Assembly: GCF_018199995.1 (NCBI RefSeq)
Contig: NZ_CP073578.1
Span: forward strand, 3,286,001 to 3,350,000
Reading direction: 5' to 3'
From: Photobacterium sp. GJ3
GTDB lineage: Bacteria > Pseudomonadota > Gammaproteobacteria > Enterobacterales > Vibrionaceae
Length of the DNA stretch: 64,000 nucleotides
The position numbers and the translations under genes were made by a program. This document shows positions 33,846-44,531 of this stretch, one piece after another; position 1 is the stretch's first letter, and each line of letters begins with the position of its first letter. The notes under the pieces are model-generated. The model searched no databases. It saw only the letters and a list, made by a program, of their open reading frames with translations, and was not told where the DNA came from.

Positions 33846-34594
33846 CGGTTCTGATCACCCGGCCAGCCCCCAAAGGGGATGCGCTGGCGTCTGCACTGGC
33901 CGAACGGGGCATTGCATCGCTGGTGCAACCGCTGCTGACCATCGCACCGGGCAGCGGCCTGCCACGACTGGGTGATCAACTTGCTGCGTTGCAAGAAGGA
34001 GACTGTGTGATTGCTGTCAGCACCCATGCGGTAAAAATGGCGCATACTTATCTGACAGAACAACACATTAGTTGGCCAGAAGGCGTGCATTATCTTGCCG
34101 TGGGCCAGCAGACAGCTGAAGTCTTTGCCCAAGCCTGCGGCCAAATGGTGGCAGCACCGCAGCGAGAAGACAGTGAAGGCCTGCTGGCCCTGCCGGAACT
34201 GGCACAGCCTGCACAGCACAAAGTGTTGATTCTGCGCGGCAACGGCGGCCGTGAACTGATTTTCGAGACGCTGGTCGAACGACAGGCCAGCGTCTCCTAT
34301 TGTGAAACCTATGCGCGACACTGGCTGGCACTCAAGGGTGACACACTGTACCCGGAATGGCAGCAACAAGGCGTCGACACACTGGTTGTCACCAGCGGCC
34401 AGCAACTGGCGTATCTGGTCCGGCTCCTGCCGGTTCAGGCCCGTGACTGGCTCTATGGTTGTCGGTTGCTGGTGCCCAGTGAGCGTATTGAAACAGAAGC
34501 CAGGGACATCGGCTTTCGCCACGTAACCATGGTAGGCAGTGCCAGTAATGCTGCATTGCTTACTGCCCTAAGTACAACAGGCATAACGGGATAA
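33842..34594 (+). CDS. hemD: Uroporphyrinogen-III synthase
   Basis: This 250-aa protein has the two-domain HemD fold, with low overall conservation as usual. Visible motifs are [63 protein letters not shown] and [10 protein letters not shown]. It cyclises hydroxymethylbilane with inversion of ring D. Its ATGA overlap with hemC and 4-nt gap to hemX place it in the hemCDXY operon. Confidence 0.93.
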   Translation: MTVLITRPAPKGDALASALAERGIASLVQPLLTIAPGSGLPRLGDQLAALQEGDCVIAVSTHAVKMAHTYLTEQHISWPEGVHYLAVGQQTAEVFAQACGQMVAAPQREDSEGLLALPELAQPAQHKVLILRGNGGRELIFETLVERQASVSYCETYARHWLALKGDTLYPEWQQQGVDTLVVTSGQQLAYLVRLLPVQARDWLYGCRLLVPSERIETEARDIGFRHVTMVGSASNAALLTALSTTGITG

Positions 34595-34598
34595 ACGG

Positions 34599-35771
34599 AT
34601 GACTGAGAAGAAGACCAATAACGATCACCCTAAGGCAGGCAACCAGTCTGATGCCGCTGAGAAGGCAAAGGACACGCCGAAAACTGCCGACAACCAGCCG
34701 AAATCAACTGGCCGTGCTGCCCAAGAGCCGGCCAAGCAGACACCTGCCAAATCCGGCGGGGGCAAAACCGGCATCGTCGCGATTGCACTGGTGATTCTGC
34801 TGGGCGCGGGATTGTACTATCACGGCCACCAGCAAAATCAGGCACAGCAGGCACAGTTGGCTACCCTGCAACAGCAACTGAGCGACATGAAATCCGCGCT
34901 GACCCAAAGCGAAGCATCCGTCAAAGCCAGCGTGACAGAACAACTGGCCACCACGTCGACGGCACTGGAACAGCAGGCCAACAATGTGGATGCCCTGCGC
35001 ACGGCTTTGTCTGAGCTCAAAGGCCGCCGTCCGAACGACTGGCTGCTGGCGGAAGCAGACTATCTGACCCGCATGGCCGAACGCAAACTCTCGCTGGAAC
35101 ATGATTTGACCAGTGCCACCCTGCTGCTGCAATCCGCAGACAGCCGTATCGCCCAGCTCGGTGACCCGAGCCTGACCGATCTGCGCAGCGCCCTGAGCAA
35201 TGACATTACAAAGCTGAAGTCGATTGCCCGGATTGACCGCGACGGTCTGGCCTTGCGCCTGACCAGCCTGCAGGCTCAGGTCGATACCCTGCCACTGGCC
35301 AATGCCATCGTGCCGGAATCCCTGGAAGAACCACAGCAGGCGCAAGTCAGCGAGTCGATTTCCGACTGGAAATCCAACCTGATGACGTCGCTCAAGCAGT
35401 TCAGCGGCCATTTCGTCACCTATCGCAAACGCGACGGCAATGTGATTCCACTGCTCTCGCCGGATCAGAACTTCTACCTGCAGGAAAACATCAAGTCGAA
35501 GCTGGAAACTGCCATTCGTGCCGTCTTCCGTGAACAGGGCGAGCTTTACACCCAATCTCTGAGCAAGGCGAAAGACTGGGCCGGCCAGTTCTACAAAACG
35601 GACGATCCGAAAACCCAGAACTTCATCAAGACCTTAGATGAACTTGGACAGCAGCAAATTGAAGTCAGCTATCCAAAATCGCTGGAATCGCCAGCCATCC
35701 TGTCGGAACTCATCAACCAGCGCGTGCGCCAGCAAGTGGCACCCATCAAGGGTGAGGAGGATCCGGCATGA
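34599..35771 (+). CDS. hemX: HemX family membrane protein
   Basis: This 390-aa protein has a Lys/Asn/Gln-rich cytoplasmic N-terminus and one TM helix near residues 54-74 (TGIVAIALVILLGAGLYYHG). A coiled-coil periplasmic part follows (AQLATLQQQLSDMKSAL), with RPNDWLLAEADYLTRMAERKL, a family hallmark. It was once called uroporphyrin-III C-methyltransferase, but no methyltransferase motif is present. Its exact role beside heme synthesis is unknown. It is translationally coupled to hemY. Confidence 0.9.
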   Translation: MTEKKTNNDHPKAGNQSDAAEKAKDTPKTADNQPKSTGRAAQEPAKQTPAKSGGGKTGIVAIALVILLGAGLYYHGHQQNQAQQAQLATLQQQLSDMKSALTQSEASVKASVTEQLATTSTALEQQANNVDALRTALSELKGRRPNDWLLAEADYLTRMAERKLSLEHDLTSATLLLQSADSRIAQLGDPSLTDLRSALSNDITKLKSIARIDRDGLALRLTSLQAQVDTLPLANAIVPESLEEPQQAQVSESISDWKSNLMTSLKQFSGHFVTYRKRDGNVIPLLSPDQNFYLQENIKSKLETAIRAVFREQGELYTQSLSKAKDWAGQFYKTDDPKTQNFIKTLDELGQQQIEVSYPKSLESPAILSELINQRVRQQVAPIKGEEDPA

Positions 35772-36955
35772 TTAAACTTTTGTTGCTGGTCGCAGCCCTG
35801 ATTGCTGGGATCATCGTGGGTCCGATGCTGGCCGGAAATCAGGGATACGTGCTGATTTCCGCTGCGAATCAAACCCTGGAAATGAGCCTGACGACCCTGC
35901 TGCTGCTGGTTGTGGTGCTGTTCGGGCTGTTTTTCTTGCTGGAAAATCTGATCAAGTGGCTGCTGTCGCTGAGCAGTGTCACCCGTGGCTTTTTCTCCGG
36001 CCGGAAAACCCGCAAAGCCCGCCAGCTGACCTCCAACGGTCTGGTCAAAGTGCTGGAAGGTGACTGGAAACAGGCTGAAAAGCTTGTCGTTAAATCAGCG
36101 ACTCACAGTGAAACACCGTTGCTGAACTATCTGGCTGCCGCAGAAGCAGCGCAGGAGCAAGGTCAGTTCCACCAGCGGGATGAATATCTGCGTCTGGCAG
36201 CCGAACTGGACAGCGAAAGTCTGGCCGTCGCCCTTACCCGCGCCCGTCTTCAGTGCCGCCATCATCAATACGAAGAAGCGGTGGCGACGCTGCAGGATGT
36301 CAAAGGCGCCCATCCACGTAACCCGTTGCTGCTGGAACTGCTGAAGCAATGCTATGTCGCACTGGAAGACTGGCCAGCACTGCTGGGCCTGCTGCCCGCG
36401 CTGAAAAAACATGGCAGCCTGACTGAAGAACAGACGGATGCGCTGACAGTCAAAGCCGAATGCGGCCTGATGGCTCAGATCAGCCAGCACAGTGGCAGCG
36501 ATGGTCTGATGGGCCACTGGAACAGCCTGAGTCGCAAGGCCAAGCAAAACCCGGCCCTGGTCACCTGTTTCGTCCATGAAATGTGTGCCCGGAATGCCGA
36601 CAGTGAAGCCTACACCGTACTGCGCGAAGCACTGCGTAAGAAAATTGACCCGGATCTGGTACGACTGATGCCCACGCTGAAGCTGACCGACAACCATCCG
36701 GCGATCGTGACACTGACAGACTTACTGCGTTACGACAGCAGCAACGCGACAACGCACAGTGCGCTGGGCCAGTTGTACCTGCGGGACGGGAAATATAAAG
36801 AAGCCCGGACTCATCTGGAAAAAGCAATTGAGCTGCACCCGTCGGTGTCAGACTACAGCTATCTGGTCGAGGTGCTGGAGAAGCTGAACGATAAAGCCGC
36901 CGCAAACCGCCTTTCCCGAGAAGGTCTGGCGCTGGCATTACCGCCGAAAATCTAA
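35768..36955 (+). CDS. hemY: HemY family TPR protein
   Basis: This 395-aa inner-membrane protein has two N-terminal TM helices (MIKLLLLVAALIAGIIVGPM and TTLLLLVVVLFGLFFLLE). TPR-like helices follow, with EAARTHLEKAIELHPS-type repeats near the end. It belongs to the HemY_N family and has no oxidase domain, unlike the unrelated Gram-positive HemY. It overlaps hemX by 4 nt and is the last gene of the operon, followed by a terminator. Confidence 0.92.
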   Translation: MIKLLLLVAALIAGIIVGPMLAGNQGYVLISAANQTLEMSLTTLLLLVVVLFGLFFLLENLIKWLLSLSSVTRGFFSGRKTRKARQLTSNGLVKVLEGDWKQAEKLVVKSATHSETPLLNYLAAAEAAQEQGQFHQRDEYLRLAAELDSESLAVALTRARLQCRHHQYEEAVATLQDVKGAHPRNPLLLELLKQCYVALEDWPALLGLLPALKKHGSLTEEQTDALTVKAECGLMAQISQHSGSDGLMGHWNSLSRKAKQNPALVTCFVHEMCARNADSEAYTVLREALRKKIDPDLVRLMPTLKLTDNHPAIVTLTDLLRYDSSNATTHSALGQLYLRDGKYKEARTHLEKAIELHPSVSDYSYLVEVLEKLNDKAAANRLSREGLALALPPKI

Positions 36956-36983
36956 GCTTTCAGAAACATCTGTTACTAAATGT

Positions 36984-37010
36984 AAAAAGCACCATTATTG
37001 GTGCTTTTTT
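36984..37010 (+). terminator. Terminator of hemCDXY
   Basis: AAAAAGCACC, loop ATTATT, GGTGCTTTTTT: a perfect stem with a T run, about 30 nt after hemY. Confidence 0.9.
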
Positions 37011-37096
37011 GATCTATTTAACAAAGCATTAACGAGATTTAATTCGCTTTTGTTTCCATCTGTTAATAGCCATTTCAGCTTATATATTTCCTATTG

Positions 37097-37243
37097 ATGG
37101 AAGTATTTAAAAAATATTCAATGTGGCCTCTTTTAGCTCGAATAGATGGAAGTAAGGCTATGCTCCCTTGGTTAATTGTTTCTGGCATTGTTGTTGCGGT
37201 AATCACTTGCCTGCTGACTGCTGTGCTGATCAAAGAATCCTGA
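37097..37243 (+). CDS. Candidate small membrane protein
   Basis: A 48-codon frame lies between two terminators. Its second half is a clean TM helix (MLPWLIVSGIVVAVITCLLT then AVLIKES). An internal ATG at 37160 has GGAAG 7 nt upstream and would give a 27-residue single-pass peptide, perhaps the true product. A strong hairpin terminator follows the stop by 19 nt. I do not recognise the family. The position, ribosome-binding site and own terminator support expression; the small size leaves real doubt. Confidence 0.45.
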   Translation: MEVFKKYSMWPLLARIDGSKAMLPWLIVSGIVVAVITCLLTAVLIKES

Positions 37244-37262
37244 GAATCATTTGATCCCCTGT

Positions 37263-37290
37263 AAAAAAGCCTCCATTCGGAGGCTTTCTT
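37263..37290. terminator. Terminator after the small ORF
   Basis: AAAAAAGCCTCC, loop ATTC, GGAGGCTTTCTT. The A tract makes it usable in the minus direction too, for the Lys-rich gene ending at 37316. Confidence 0.85.
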
Positions 37291-37315
37291 GTTTTCCAAA
37301 GGTGCAAAGCAGATA

Positions 37316-37765
37316 TCAGGCGCTGGCCTGATAAATCAGCTTATCGAACCGCTGATGTGCCTTGTCAGCTTTCTTCTGATATTTCGCCGCCTTTTTCTGG
37401 TACTTGCCGGACTTCTTCTGATACTTCTCGATTTTCTTCTCGTATTGGCGCTTTTTCTTCGAGAGCTTTCTCAGTTTCTTATCCAGCTTGCGAACTTTGA
37501 CAGACATGCTCAGCCATCCGGAGGACAGACGCATCGCCGCTCCGCTTTCCAGGCTTTCACCCACCTCAGGCACTGCCGGAGATGCAAGATTTGATTGTAC
37601 CGTTACGCCCGGCAAACCCATGGGTTTACACAAGGCACCTTTGGTATTGGCAACGCGAGCACAACTGCGGCACAGGAATCGAGGCTGACTGACCAGCGCT
37701 CCGATCGCAGTCGCTTTGTCACTAATCTCTGCGCGACGGTATTTACATAACGATTTCGACATCAC
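37316..37765 (-). CDS. Lys-rich protein with N-terminal Cys motif
   Basis: This 149-aa very basic protein has an N-terminal part KYRRAEISDKATAIGALVSQ then PRFLCRSCARVANTKGALCKP, with CxxC and a third Cys. The C-terminus is a long helix of near-repeats KYQKKSG, KYQKKAA, KYQKKAD after KKLRKLSKKKRQYEKKIE. Similar N-termini occur in uncharacterised Vibrionaceae and Shewanella proteins. A metal site plus a polycationic tail suggests nucleic-acid or membrane-surface binding, but no function is known. MSKSLC at codon 2 is the more usual start. Confidence 0.7.
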   Translation of the reverse strand: MMSKSLCKYRRAEISDKATAIGALVSQPRFLCRSCARVANTKGALCKPMGLPGVTVQSNLASPAVPEVGESLESGAAMRLSSGWLSMSVKVRKLDKKLRKLSKKKRQYEKKIEKYQKKSGKYQKKAAKYQKKADKAHQRFDKLIYQASA

Positions 37766-37805
37766 TCCCTCTCCCTCAAGGCAGCCAATGACATGGCAAG
37801 CGACC

Positions 37806-38576
37806 CTATTTCATGGCCGCTTTGACATACACATCAAACCGGTTTTTCTTGGTTTCAATGACCGTGGACGGTTGCTGGCCATCCAGCCAGGGCGCGTAGT
37901 CCGGCCGTTTCACCACCACACGTTTGGTCGCCAGTGCCAGCGACGGTGTCAAGAGTAGATCAGCATCGGTATCCGCACCAACCAGACTCTGAAAAACCCG
38001 CATTTCTTTTTTGACCAGCGCCGACTTCTTTTTGTGGGGAAACATCGGGTCCAGATAGACCACGTCTGGCGCGAGATAATCCGGATCATCAGCCAGCTGT
38101 GCGAGTGCATCCTGACTGGTGGCATGCAACAGCGTCATCCGCTCACTGACCCAATGGCCAATCTCGGCATCGGCCTTTGCACGACGCAATCCGTCTTCCA
38201 GCAACGCAGCAACCACAGGATGACGCTCTACCATTTGCACGGTACAACCCAGTGAGGCCAGTACAAAAGCATCACGGCCCAAACCAGCTGTTGCATCCAG
38301 CACCCGGGGCATGGCACCGCTTTTCAAACCAACAGCTTTCGCAATCGCCTGGCCGCGTCCACCGCCAAACTTGCGGCGATGGGATGCAGCACCACCCGCC
38401 AGATCAACATACACCGCCCCTAACTTCGGCTCATCTCGTTTGAGCAGCTCCAGCCGTTCGTGTGTCAGCTGCAGCGCAAACAGAGCGTCCGGATCAGACT
38501 CCAGCCCCCAGCGTGCAGCCAATGCATCCAGTTCAGGCTGACGTTCAGGTTGATCGCAAATGAAGGTGATTCGCAC
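37806..38576 (-). CDS. rsmJ: 16S rRNA m2G1516 methyltransferase RsmJ
   Basis: This 256-aa SAM-dependent methyltransferase shows [19 protein letters not shown] (SAM site), the preceding [12 protein letters not shown] and the catalytic-type motif [21 protein letters not shown]. It methylates G1516 of 16S rRNA. It was formerly called YhiQ. It is separated from the Lys-rich gene by 40 nt and could share its transcript. Confidence 0.93.
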   Translation of the reverse strand: MRITFICDQPERQPELDALAARWGLESDPDALFALQLTHERLELLKRDEPKLGAVYVDLAGGAASHRRKFGGGRGQAIAKAVGLKSGAMPRVLDATAGLGRDAFVLASLGCTVQMVERHPVVAALLEDGLRRAKADAEIGHWVSERMTLLHATSQDALAQLADDPDYLAPDVVYLDPMFPHKKKSALVKKEMRVFQSLVGADTDADLLLTPSLALATKRVVVKRPDYAPWLDGQQPSTVIETKKNRFDVYVKAAMK

Positions 38577-38711
38577 AGCTTTCTCCGCAAGAGGACTTCC
38601 GCCCGGCCACTGCCGGACAGAGAAGATTCAAACACAGCGGCGGATTATAGCAATCGGCATCATGAAATGGATGACTTTTTGAAAAGGCCACAAAACAGCG
38701 CCGTGAGCCAG

Positions 38712-41700
38712 TTACCAGATGTCTACGGTCGTCTGATTCAGATGCGCAACCAATGCAGGTAAAGGCATCGGTTTACCGAACCGGTATCCCTGCGCATAAT
38801 CAACCCCCAACTGCTCCAGCCGGCTGAGAATGGCATCGTTTTCGACAAACTCGGCGACGGTTTGTTTCCCCATCTTCTTCGCCAGATCATTGATGGCCGT
38901 CACCATCGCCATATCGACCTCATCATCGGCGATATCACGCACAAACATGCCGTCAATCTTGATCAAATCGACCGGTAACCGCTTCAGATAACCAAACGAC
39001 GACAACCCGGCACCGAAATCATCCAGCGAAATCATGCATCCGAGGGATTTTAACTGGGTGAACAGCTCAATGGCTTCACTCATATTCCCAATGGCCGCCG
39101 TTTCAGTAATTTCCAGACACAACTTGCTGGCCGGAATACTGGAGCGACCAATCCGGGTGAGCAGGAAATCCACAAAGTCGGGGTTACCCATCGACTGACC
39201 GGACAGATTGACCGAGCAAAGCTGAAGCGGGGCGACCGCTTCGGGATGCAATTCAAGCCAGTCGAGCACCGCATTCACCACGTAGCGGTCAATCAGGTGT
39301 GCCAGGTTATAACGCTCTGCCGCAGGCATAAAGAGCCCCGGTGGGATCATCGCGCCGTCACTGCTGCGCATGCGCAGCAGTACTTCATAGTGATGACCCT
39401 TCGCCCGGGAAGCCAGCGGGGCAATCGTCTGGGCATACAGCTCGAATCGCTGCTCATCCAGTGCCCGGCGGATATGACTGACATAAGCCATTTCCCGCTC
39501 CCGTCGCTGCAGTTCTTCATCATCCGGACGGTAGAGATGCAGCCGGTTCCGGCCTTCATCTTTGGCGGCATAACAGGCCGTATCCGCCTGAGCATGGACC
39601 TGCTGGGGCGAACCCGCCGTATCATCAATCAACCGGATCCCAATGGAAGCACTGAGGCTGAAGCGCGTGTTTTGCCAGTAGAATTCACTTTCTTCCAGCA
39701 AGTGCAGAACTTCGGCCCCCAGACGCAAAGCACCTTCCACTTCGCAATGATTCAGAATAATGGCAAATTCATCTCCACCTAAACGGGCCAGCGTTGCTTT
39801 GTGCGGCATGATCCCCCGCAGCAGCCAGGCCACCTGCTTCAGTGCCTCGTCTCCGGCTTCATGCCCGGCGGTATCGTTGATGACTTTGAACTGATCCAGA
39901 TCCAGATACAACATTGCATGGCGGGCACTTTTCTCCCGCGCTTCATTGAGCGAGATATCCAGCTGGCGTTCAAAATAGCTGCGGTTATACAAATTGGTCA
40001 GATAATCATGATTGGCCTGATATTCCAGCTTGGCTTCCAGTTCCCGGGTACTGGTGATGTCTTCCCCCACCAGCAACAGCTGATGCTGGGATAACGACGA
40101 ACGAATGGTTTCGCGAATCCAGACAGCCTTGCCACTGGCACAGGTATAACGCAGCTGACGCCGCCAGACGCTTTGCTCTTCTTTGCCCTGGTGGGTCGAA
40201 ATGAAATGTTGCGGAATTTCCACATCGTCCAGATAGAAGTCAGTCACTTTATGGCCCAGCATTTCACGTTTGCTGTAGCCCAGAAGCTCAGTGGCAAACT
40301 GATTGACTGACTGGATCCGACCATGCTGGTTAATCGCCAGTAAAATGACGGGCTGCTGTTCGTACAACAATCGGTAACTGATTTCCCGTTCCCGGAGTTT
40401 TTCTTCCATATGATGACGGGCCGTCACATCCCGGGCTTCCAGCAGCAGCTGGCACTCTTCCCCTTCGGTCTGTGGCAGGGGTTTAATTGAGATATCCAGA
40501 ATCCGGACACCGTCTTCACTGCTGTTGATCCCGGTTTCGAACCGGACCAGTAGCGTATGACTGGCTGAAAGAAAAGACTGTCTGAGTTGCTGGGTACTGG
40601 ACCGCTCCCAGCACCCCCATTCCCAGAACGGGCAATCATATTTAATCACCGAGCGGCCCAGCAGATCCTGCATCGCCAGGTTGGCCGATTTCAGTTGCCC
40701 GCCCTGATTCAGAATGGCAATAAACTGAAAGCTCTGATCAAACACGCCTTCAAACAGGGTCCGGCTTTGCGTCAGTTTGCGTTCACTGCGCCGCAACCGG
40801 CGAATGATCACGATCAGCAGTATGATGACGACCAGCATTGCCGCCAGCACCATGCTGATCAGCCGCACATGCCCAGAATACCGTTCAAGCCAGCTCACCG
40901 GCTGATTCACCAGGAGCACCTGTTCCTGATCCACCTGAACTTTCCAGCGTTTGAGCGCCGGGTAATTGAACATCACCTGACGGGGACTGGTCAGAAATGC
41001 AGGAAACTCCGATACGGCACCACTCAGCACCTGCTTGAGCAATTGTCCCAGCATCAGCCCCTGATCGTAGCCCCGGCTGACCACGCCTCCCAGCGCACCA
41101 CTGTCGAGCAGAAAACGGTAGGAAACATACACCGGCGCATTGGCACGGTTGCTCAGGTGTTTCATCACTTCACGGCTGGATAAATACGCGCCGTTGCCAT
41201 CAATAAAATAGCTCAGAAAAACAATGGCTGACTTCGGCGGTAACTGGCTGACACTGTCGAACAACTCCGTAAAAGTCTGCGGACTCAGTAAGGTGTAAGA
41301 CAGTTCCGGGTGCTGGCTGAGATAATCCTGCGTATCCTGCCAGATTTCCCGGCCCGTGGTGGTATGGTCTGAAATGAAGTAGAAATGCTGAACATCCGGT
41401 TGAATGGTCTGAACCAGATTAATATTCGCCGACACATCATTGGCTTCGAAAATACCGCCCACCCGCGACAGATTCGAATGCTTCTCGGGTCGGTATTGAT
41501 TCACCCCGGACATCAGCACCGGTGTCTCACCAATATAGGCGGCCAGTTGATTCACCAGCCAGAGTGCATTGTCATCGGTCACGACAATGGCATCAAAATT
41601 TTCATTCCCCAGTTTGGCTTTATAGAGATCCACCAGTTGGTGCATATACCAGGGCGACTGGTAACGCTTGCTGTCCATGTAGTCTATCTGCAGATGGATC

Positions 41701-41849
41701 TGACTGGCACGCACGGCATCACTCAGGCCTGCCTGCTGGGCATCCGTCCAGCGCATGCCCTGATGATAGGAATGAATCACCAGCACATTTGCCTCGGCCA
41801 GCGCCAGCCTGGGCAGTAAAAGTACCAGCAGCAAGAGTACTAAACGCAT
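38712..41849 (-). CDS. Membrane sensor with PAS, GGDEF and EAL domains
   Basis: This 1045-aa protein has a signal peptide and a periplasmic domain of the ABC-type substrate-binding (ABC_sub_bind) class (LVIHSYHQGMRWTDAQQAGL, VVTDDNALWL). A TM helix lies near 327-352, followed by two PAS domains and GGDEF (LARLGGDEFAII near 689, intact). The EAL domain starts EVLLRM near 819, with LEITETA and LDDFGAGLSSFGYLKRLPVD. The EAL signature reads EVL, a tolerated variant; the DDFG loop is intact. No RxxD inhibitory site precedes GGDEF. It probably adjusts c-di-GMP in response to a periplasmic ligand. Confidence 0.92.
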   Translation of the reverse strand: MRLVLLLLVLLLPRLALAEANVLVIHSYHQGMRWTDAQQAGLSDAVRASQIHLQIDYMDSKRYQSPWYMHQLVDLYKAKLGNENFDAIVVTDDNALWLVNQLAAYIGETPVLMSGVNQYRPEKHSNLSRVGGIFEANDVSANINLVQTIQPDVQHFYFISDHTTTGREIWQDTQDYLSQHPELSYTLLSPQTFTELFDSVSQLPPKSAIVFLSYFIDGNGAYLSSREVMKHLSNRANAPVYVSYRFLLDSGALGGVVSRGYDQGLMLGQLLKQVLSGAVSEFPAFLTSPRQVMFNYPALKRWKVQVDQEQVLLVNQPVSWLERYSGHVRLISMVLAAMLVVIILLIVIIRRLRRSERKLTQSRTLFEGVFDQSFQFIAILNQGGQLKSANLAMQDLLGRSVIKYDCPFWEWGCWERSSTQQLRQSFLSASHTLLVRFETGINSSEDGVRILDISIKPLPQTEGEECQLLLEARDVTARHHMEEKLREREISYRLLYEQQPVILLAINQHGRIQSVNQFATELLGYSKREMLGHKVTDFYLDDVEIPQHFISTHQGKEEQSVWRRQLRYTCASGKAVWIRETIRSSLSQHQLLLVGEDITSTRELEAKLEYQANHDYLTNLYNRSYFERQLDISLNEAREKSARHAMLYLDLDQFKVINDTAGHEAGDEALKQVAWLLRGIMPHKATLARLGGDEFAIILNHCEVEGALRLGAEVLHLLEESEFYWQNTRFSLSASIGIRLIDDTAGSPQQVHAQADTACYAAKDEGRNRLHLYRPDDEELQRREREMAYVSHIRRALDEQRFELYAQTIAPLASRAKGHHYEVLLRMRSSDGAMIPPGLFMPAAERYNLAHLIDRYVVNAVLDWLELHPEAVAPLQLCSVNLSGQSMGNPDFVDFLLTRIGRSSIPASKLCLEITETAAIGNMSEAIELFTQLKSLGCMISLDDFGAGLSSFGYLKRLPVDLIKIDGMFVRDIADDEVDMAMVTAINDLAKKMGKQTVAEFVENDAILSRLEQLGVDYAQGYRFGKPMPLPALVAHLNQTTVDIW

Positions 41850-41965
41850 GAAGTGACAGTGATATCCTTGATTCTGTGGTCCGGTGATTCGCTCATCCTA
41901 AACCGTGCGTCAGACGCCAAGCCAGTATAAGATGCAGGAGTTGCGAACTACCACGGAAAGAAGCC

Positions 41966-42427
41966 ATGACCCCGCTCCCCCGACTGGATGATTTAGACCG
42001 GGATATCTTAAATGCCCTGATGCATGATGCCCGGATCCCCTATGCCGAAATGGCAAAGCGCTTCAATGTCAGCCCGGCCACAGTGCATGTCCGTGTTGAA
42101 AAAATGCGCGCAGCAAACATCATTACTGGAACTGAGGTGATTATCAACCCTAAGCTGCTGGGTTATGACGTCTGTTGCTTTATTGGCATTAATTTAAATG
42201 CCGCGCGGGACTATCACTCGGCGCTGGCCAAACTGAACGAACTGGATGAAGTGGTTGAAGCGTATTACACCACAGGTGCGTATAACATATTCGTCAAACT
42301 CATGTGCCGCTCCATCGAAGAACTGCAGTATGTGCTGATCGACAAACTACAGGCCATTGATGAAGTGCAATCCACCGAGACCCTGATTTCGCTGCAAAAC
42401 CCAATCAACCGCAACGTGAAACCCTGA
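41966..42427 (+). CDS. asnC: Lrp/AsnC-family regulator AsnC
   Basis: This 153-aa protein has an N-terminal winged helix (LDDLDRDILNALMHDARIPY, MAKRFNVSPATVHVRVEKM) and a C-terminal RAM ligand-binding domain (GYDVCCFIGINL, VVEAYYTTGAYNIFVKLMCR). It closely follows the AsnC pattern. AsnC activates asnA in response to asparagine in E. coli; asnA is not next to it here, so the target is elsewhere or different. It is monocistronic with its own terminator. Confidence 0.9.
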   Translation: MTPLPRLDDLDRDILNALMHDARIPYAEMAKRFNVSPATVHVRVEKMRAANIITGTEVIINPKLLGYDVCCFIGINLNAARDYHSALAKLNELDEVVEAYYTTGAYNIFVKLMCRSIEELQYVLIDKLQAIDEVQSTETLISLQNPINRNVKP

Positions 42428-42439
42428 ATGACAGCCCAT

Positions 42440-42468
42440 AAAAAAAGCGAGCCCGCGCTCGCTTTTTT
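42440..42468. terminator. Bidirectional terminator of asnC and hemB
   Basis: AAAAAAAGCGAGC, loop CC, GCGCTCGCTTTTTT region; strong stem with A and T tracts on both sides between convergent genes. Confidence 0.9.
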
Positions 42469-42485
42469 GCTGTGATATCCGATGC

Positions 42486-43535
<1,050 letters not shown>

Positions 43536-43619
43536 TCACTCCTTGTTGGTTGTGCGGGATCCGAAGATTAACGCCGCAATCAGTCACAGTTGCGGCTCAT
43601 CTTACCATCGAACAGCAGT

Positions 43620-44408
43620 TTACGCTGGTTCGATCTGAAAAAATGCCCGGGTTGTAGAGAAAACCGCCGCTGCCAGCGCGTCGACAGACTGCTGACGACA
43701 AGCAGCCACAGCCCCGACGATATGCGGCAGATAAGCCGGTTCGTTACGGCTGGACTTCGGCTTGGGCCGTAGATCCCGGGGCAGCAGATACGGGCAATCC
43801 GTTTCCAGCATCAGGCGCTGATCCGGGATCAGATGCACGATGTCCCGCAACTCGGTGCCCCGGCGTTCGTCACACACCCAGCCGGTAATGCCGATGTGCA
43901 GATCCAGCGCCAGACAGCCTTTCAGCTCCTGTTCGGTGCCGGTAAAACAGTGCAGTACGGCTGCGGGCAGTTTGTCGCGCCAGGGTTTGAGAATCGCCAA
44001 GAATCGATCATGCGCATCCCGGCAATGCATGAACACCGGTTTTTGCAGTTCGGCTGCCAGCGCCAGTTGCGCTTCAAACACGGTTTCCTGCTGCGGACGC
44101 GGTGAAAAGTCCCGGTTAAAATCGAGGCCGCATTCCCCGATCGCGACAACAGCCGGATCGGCCGCCAGATCACGAATCTGCGGCAGCGTCAGGTCAATCA
44201 CCGACTTGGCATCGTGCGGATGCACGCCGGCGGTACTGTAACAATACCCCGGCCACTGATGCGCCATCGCCAGCGCCTCACGGCTTTCCTGTTCGCTGGT
44301 GCCGGTCAAAATCAGCGCCTGCACGCCTGCCGCGCGGGCCCGGTCAATCACGGCGTCCCGATCTTTATCAAACCGACTGTTGGTCAGGTTTACCCCAATA
44401 TCGATCAT
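43620..44408 (-). CDS. tatD: TatD-family metal-dependent hydrolase
   Basis: From the ATG at 44408 (AGGGGA upstream) the protein has 262 aa and starts [16 protein letters not shown]. It has the TIM-barrel amidohydrolase motifs [51 protein letters not shown] and [16 protein letters not shown]. TatD is a metal-dependent 3'-5' DNA/RNA exonuclease, not part of the Tat translocase itself. It lies downstream of tatABC after a terminator. ATG codons at 44417 and 44444 are alternatives. Confidence 0.92.
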   Translation of the reverse strand: MIDIGVNLTNSRFDKDRDAVIDRARAAGVQALILTGTSEQESREALAMAHQWPGYCYSTAGVHPHDAKSVIDLTLPQIRDLAADPAVVAIGECGLDFNRDFSPRPQQETVFEAQLALAAELQKPVFMHCRDAHDRFLAILKPWRDKLPAAVLHCFTGTEQELKGCLALDLHIGITGWVCDERRGTELRDIVHLIPDQRLMLETDCPYLLPRDLRPKPKSSRNEPAYLPHIVGAVAACRQQSVDALAAAVFSTTRAFFQIEPA

Positions 44409-44487
44409 TGATTTCATTCCCCTGAATTTTTCGCCATTGTACACAGCGCGGTTCCATGGATAAAAACCGACACATCAACTGCGCATA

Positions 44488-44514
44488 CAAAAACAGCCGC
44501 ACTGGGCGGCTGTT
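44488..44514 (-). terminator. Terminator of tatABC
   Basis: On the minus strand ACAGCCGC, loop CCAGT, GCGGCTGTTTTTG, 18 nt after the tatC stop. Confidence 0.85.
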
Positions 44515-44531
44515 GGTCGGTTCGAACCGGT

